The notes under the pieces were generated by a model. The model did no database searches. It saw only the letters and a program-made list of their open reading frames with translations, and was not told the origin of the DNA. Shown piece by piece: positions 61,367 to 64,000 of a DNA stretch of 64,000 nucleotides (positions within the stretch are counted from its first letter, which is position 1; the number at the start of each line of letters is the position of its first letter). Both the position numbers and the translations under genes were made by a program. Source of the DNA: Sulfurimonas sp. HSL3-2 (GTDB lineage Bacteria > Campylobacterota > Campylobacteria > Campylobacterales > Sulfurimonadaceae); assembly GCF_039645965.1 (NCBI RefSeq), contig NZ_CP147917.1, positions 496,001 through 560,000 of the forward strand. Reading direction: 5' to 3'.

Positions 61367-62755
61367 TCAGCTGATAGGTATCTTTAACCTAAACAGCGCA
61401 CCGCCGTCGACGTTGCTTGCGTCGATGGTTCCTTCAAGATGGTTTTGTATGATCATCTTACTCATATACAGTCCGATCCCTGTCCCGTTTTTACCTTTTG
61501 TACTAAAGTATGGTTCAAAGATCTTATCTTTTATCTCCTCGTCTATCCCGCCTGCATTGTCTTTTATATAGATACATAAAGAGTCGTTCCCTTCGTTTTG
61601 GTCGATCTTTATGGTGATGACAGGCTCTGTCGGATGTTTGAGTATGGTCGCGTCGATGGCATTGTTTAGGATGTTGATAAGTACCTGTACAAGCTCATTT
61701 GTACGGGTGTTGATAGTGATGCTGTTTTTACAGTGAAAGTTGATAAAGATATCTTTTGCCAAGGCTCTAGGCAGGGTAAAGGTCACGGCACGTTTGACGA
61801 TCTTGCAGATATCTATGGTCTCTTTCTCTTTGTTTGGTTGGAAAAATGTCTGAAAATCGTCGATGGTCTCGGAGAGGTAGATGATGGTATTTGATATGCT
61901 GCCGAGTTTGTCCAGTACCTCTTTCGTACTGACCTCGTTTAGCATCGAGCTTATCTGCAGGCTTGAGATCTGCAGGGTGATGTTTGAAAGAGGCTGTCTC
62001 CACTGATGCGCGATCATACTTATCATCTCACCCATGGCAGCCTGACGGGACTGAGACACTAAGATCCTGTCTTTGTTTAGAAGCTCGTTTACTTTTTGTT
62101 CGACCTGCTTTTCGAGGTTCTGGTTTATCTCTAAAAGCTCTTTAGTCTTTTGTTTTACTTCCTCTTGAAGCTTTTGGGAGAAACTTTCAAGCTCCTGTTT
62201 CTGTTTTTGTATGGTCGCTTCATCTTCGTCTATCTTTTTTCTGTACAGCTGAAGGATGACGGACATGACGATGAGCGCAAGTGCCAGATATGAGATCTGA
62301 TATAAAGAGTAGTATGTCTGAACAAACGGCTGCAGTTGGAATAAGAACATAGTAGCTATAAATGCGGCTAGCCAGTACACTCCGTTTTTGTCTTTAAAAT
62401 AGAGAAGGACTACGGGATAAGAAAATATCCAGATATGTCTCAGTTCTGAAGGCGGGTTAAAAAGGATAAGGAGGTTGAAAAAAAGAAGATACTCTGTACA
62501 AAGGATAGTGGTTATATAGTCAAAATACTCTCGCTTGACTCTAAGAAGCAAAAAGAGGACGACATTGAACGCGATGAGCCCAAGTTCTGCATAAGAGAGG
62601 GCGAACTCTCCTACAAAGTAGTTATGTATAGCTGCATAAAGAAGTGCAAGCGAAGATAAGATAAATGATATGTTTACCAGACTGTAATAGTTCTGTATTT
62701 TTCGTTCGTGTTCGTCAAAAAACAGACCGCTGGTCAAAAAGTTATTTAAAGCCAT
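61367..62755 (-). CDS. Membrane sensor histidine kinase
   Basis: 462 residues. About six N-terminal membrane helices (~25-175), a coiled coil (~180-235), then the H-box SMIAHQWRQPLSNI, with the H-Q-W-R-Q-P-L form common in Campylobacterota. The ATPase boxes are ILNNAIDATI, IKDNAGGIDEEI and GTGIGLYMSKMII. No response regulator is adjacent, so it is an orphan kinase. It lies 9 bases after pabB on the same strand. Confidence 0.92.
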   Translation of the reverse strand: MALNNFLTSGLFFDEHERKIQNYYSLVNISFILSSLALLYAAIHNYFVGEFALSYAELGLIAFNVVLFLLLRVKREYFDYITTILCTEYLLFFNLLILFNPPSELRHIWIFSYPVVLLYFKDKNGVYWLAAFIATMFLFQLQPFVQTYYSLYQISYLALALIVMSVILQLYRKKIDEDEATIQKQKQELESFSQKLQEEVKQKTKELLEINQNLEKQVEQKVNELLNKDRILVSQSRQAAMGEMISMIAHQWRQPLSNITLQISSLQISSMLNEVSTKEVLDKLGSISNTIIYLSETIDDFQTFFQPNKEKETIDICKIVKRAVTFTLPRALAKDIFINFHCKNSITINTRTNELVQVLINILNNAIDATILKHPTEPVITIKIDQNEGNDSLCIYIKDNAGGIDEEIKDKIFEPYFSTKGKNGTGIGLYMSKMIIQNHLEGTIDASNVDGGALFRLKIPIS

Positions 62756-62764
62756 ATATCACCT

Positions 62765-63703
62765 TTAGGGAATATATATTTTATCAATAAGTTCTTTATA
62801 TTCGCTTTTTGCGTCACTGTCAAGCGTTATTCCGCCGCCGCTTTTGTAGATAAGGGTATCATCCTGTCTCTCGATAAAGCGTATCATCACGGCACTCTGC
62901 AGATCTTTTCCGTCAAAAAAACCGAAGACCCCGCTGAAAAAACCTCTCTCATACTTCTCGATGCTCTCTATAAGTTCGACCGTCTTTTTTTTCGGTGTCC
63001 CACTGATGCTTCCTGCGGGAAGAAGCTTTAAAAGAGTCTCGGAGAAGTTCTCCCGCCAGTTTGAAGGCAGATTTCCCGTTATCTTGGAGCTTACATGTAA
63101 GAGCTTTTTATCTCCTGCATTGATGATTTCGGTGTACCTGAACTTTTCCACCTTTATATCTTTGGCGATGATACCAAGGTCGTTACGAAGAAGATCGACT
63201 ATCATCACATGTTCCGCCATCTCTTTGTCGTTTGAGAGTATCTTCTCTTTTGCATTTTCTACCGAAGCGTCTATGGTTCCTTTCATAGGAAAGGTAGAGA
63301 TTTGATCGCCTTCTATGGTGATGAACCTTTCAGGTGAGAAGCAGATAAACTCCTCTCTCACTCTTAGTTTAAAAGGGGCGTTTGCGAGTTGAAATATCTC
63401 TTTAAAATCATGCTCGCACTCGACTCTTGTCGGAGCGGTAAGGTTGAAAAGATAGGTGTTCCCCGCTTTGATATTCTCGATCACCTCGTCAAACTTCTCT
63501 TTATACTCATGAAAAGAGATCGGATGTTTGACAAGCGAAGCGTTGTGTTTTTTGTATGTGAAGTTTTCATCAAATGTAAACTCGATGTCGTTTGTTGCAA
63601 GTTCGTCAACTCTGTAGACCTCTATATGAGAGGCTTTAAAATCTGTAAAGAAGAGAAAGGGCTCTTTGGCAGACGCCAGAGAGTCTAGTTTATTTAGCAT
63701 CAT
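62765..63703 (-). CDS. pabB: Aminodeoxychorismate synthase component I
   Basis: 312 residues, shorter than enteric PabB because the N-terminal domain is reduced. The chorismate-binding domain is complete: [71 protein letters not shown] and the final [15 protein letters not shown]. It supplies aminodeoxychorismate for folate. Two ATG codons (63703, 63700) are possible starts. Overlaps pyrB by 14 bases. One TTACATGTAA (63091) reads LLHVS. Confidence 0.94.
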   Translation of the reverse strand: MMLNKLDSLASAKEPFLFFTDFKASHIEVYRVDELATNDIEFTFDENFTYKKHNASLVKHPISFHEYKEKFDEVIENIKAGNTYLFNLTAPTRVECEHDFKEIFQLANAPFKLRVREEFICFSPERFITIEGDQISTFPMKGTIDASVENAKEKILSNDKEMAEHVMIVDLLRNDLGIIAKDIKVEKFRYTEIINAGDKKLLHVSSKITGNLPSNWRENFSETLLKLLPAGSISGTPKKKTVELIESIEKYERGFFSGVFGFFDGKDLQSAVMIRFIERQDDTLIYKSGGGITLDSDAKSEYKELIDKIYIP

Positions 63704-64000
63704 ATATGAGTTTTTTAAGGACTGCCATACGGATATTTACGCCGTTACTTACCTGATTAAGGACTTTACATCTCTCATCTGCAAGCAGTGCGTCGTCTAT
63801 GTCTATGTTTCTATGTACGGGCCCCGGGTGAAGTATGATGATATCGCGGTCACCTACAAGCCCTTTGGTCACACAGAAATCACTCGCATAGTCTTTAAGT
63901 GAAGCGTAGTTTTGTGAAGAGTGACGCTCTGTCTGCGTTCTAAGACTCATGATAGCATCGACGTTTTGTACCGCTTCTTTGAGATTATGTGTAGTCTTTA
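63690..64000 (-). CDS. pyrB: Aspartate carbamoyltransferase, C-terminal part (runs off the window)
   Basis: About 103 codons of the C-terminus are visible, starting inside the gene ([26 protein letters not shown]). Then [28 protein letters not shown] carries the conserved H-P-G-P substrate-binding segment of PyrB, ending [17 protein letters not shown]. It forms carbamoyl aspartate in pyrimidine synthesis. The 5' part lies right of the window; an internal ATG at 63950 is not the true start. It overlaps pabB by 14 bases. Confidence 0.93.
   Translation of the reverse strand, partial: KTTHNLKEAVQNVDAIMSLRTQTERHSSQNYASLKDYASDFCVTKGLVGDRDIIILHPGPVHRNIDIDDALLADERCKVLNQVSNGVNIRMAVLKKLIYDAK

Noticed and set aside
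61368-61380. Palindrome TATCAGCTGATA at the junction of the thioredoxin-like and kinase genes
   Set aside because: Short, without a loop or T-run; not enough to call a terminator.

Overview
The window reads as chromosome from a free-living Campylobacterota (epsilonproteobacterium), most like Sulfurimonas or a close relative. This is inferred from gene content and style, not from a database search. The indicators are a short (~400 aa) glucose-6-phosphate isomerase, a CheV-CheA(receiver)-CheW operon, a chemoreceptor with a CZB zinc domain, an MlaE permease fused to a STAS domain, many GGDEF/EAL proteins, frequent TTG/GTG starts, AT-rich spacers and very tight packing. I see no rRNA, tRNA, insertion sequence, phage gene or CRISPR array. 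No gene-free stretch exceeds about 220 bases.

Layout. 1-4.5 kb (minus): a PAS/GGDEF/EAL protein, then pta and the start of ackA, in one apparent operon. 4.6-10.9 kb: a YchJ-like SEC-C protein, a YbiT-type ABC-F ATPase, a DUF5718-like gene coupled to a SUI1/YciH factor, a HIT protein, an RGG-tailed DEAD-box helicase, and a YceI-like secreted protein. 10.9-19.5 kb: a CZB chemoreceptor, pssA, and a porin-feoA-feoB iron operon (minus) divergent from an OmpR-type two-component system, with two near-perfect Fur boxes in between. 19.5-23 kb: pgi, rho and murI. 23-28.2 kb: a WD40-like propeller protein, then a compact cluster of an LsrG-like monooxygenase-fold protein, a class II aldolase and an LsrK-type autoinducer-2 kinase. 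28.3-36.8 kb: an EAL-CBS-GGDEF protein, a SnoaL-like protein, a candidate small RNA or leader RNA, dnaX, an MFS transporter, RNase Z, the AmmeMemoRadiSam radical SAM enzyme and an outer-membrane protein. 36.9-45 kb: a chemoreceptor-like protein with a cut-short signalling hairpin, surE-tcdA, a two-component system with two envelope genes, and a membrane PAS-GGDEF-EAL protein. 45-56 kb: greA, argC, an LpxH-like phosphoesterase, cheV-cheA-cheW, a four-gene Mla lipid-transport operon, and pepP. 56-64 kb: two unknown genes, glnB-amtB behind a sigma-54-like promoter, a lone AT-rich DUF4062 gene, tonB, a thioredoxin-like protein, a histidine kinase, pabB and the end of pyrB.

Themes. Signalling dominates: three GGDEF/EAL proteins, three histidine kinases (two with response regulators), one complete and one truncated chemoreceptor, and a chemotaxis core. 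Iron uptake, envelope lipid transport and nitrogen regulation each appear as one compact operon. The most striking sequence-level signal is the 10-bp palindrome TTACATGTAA. It occurs at least 15 times perfectly, mostly inside coding regions, and once as an inverted pair that builds a terminator. The most interesting gene-level candidates are the LsrG/aldolase/LsrK cluster, the orphan DUF4062 gene and the RNA candidate upstream of dnaX.
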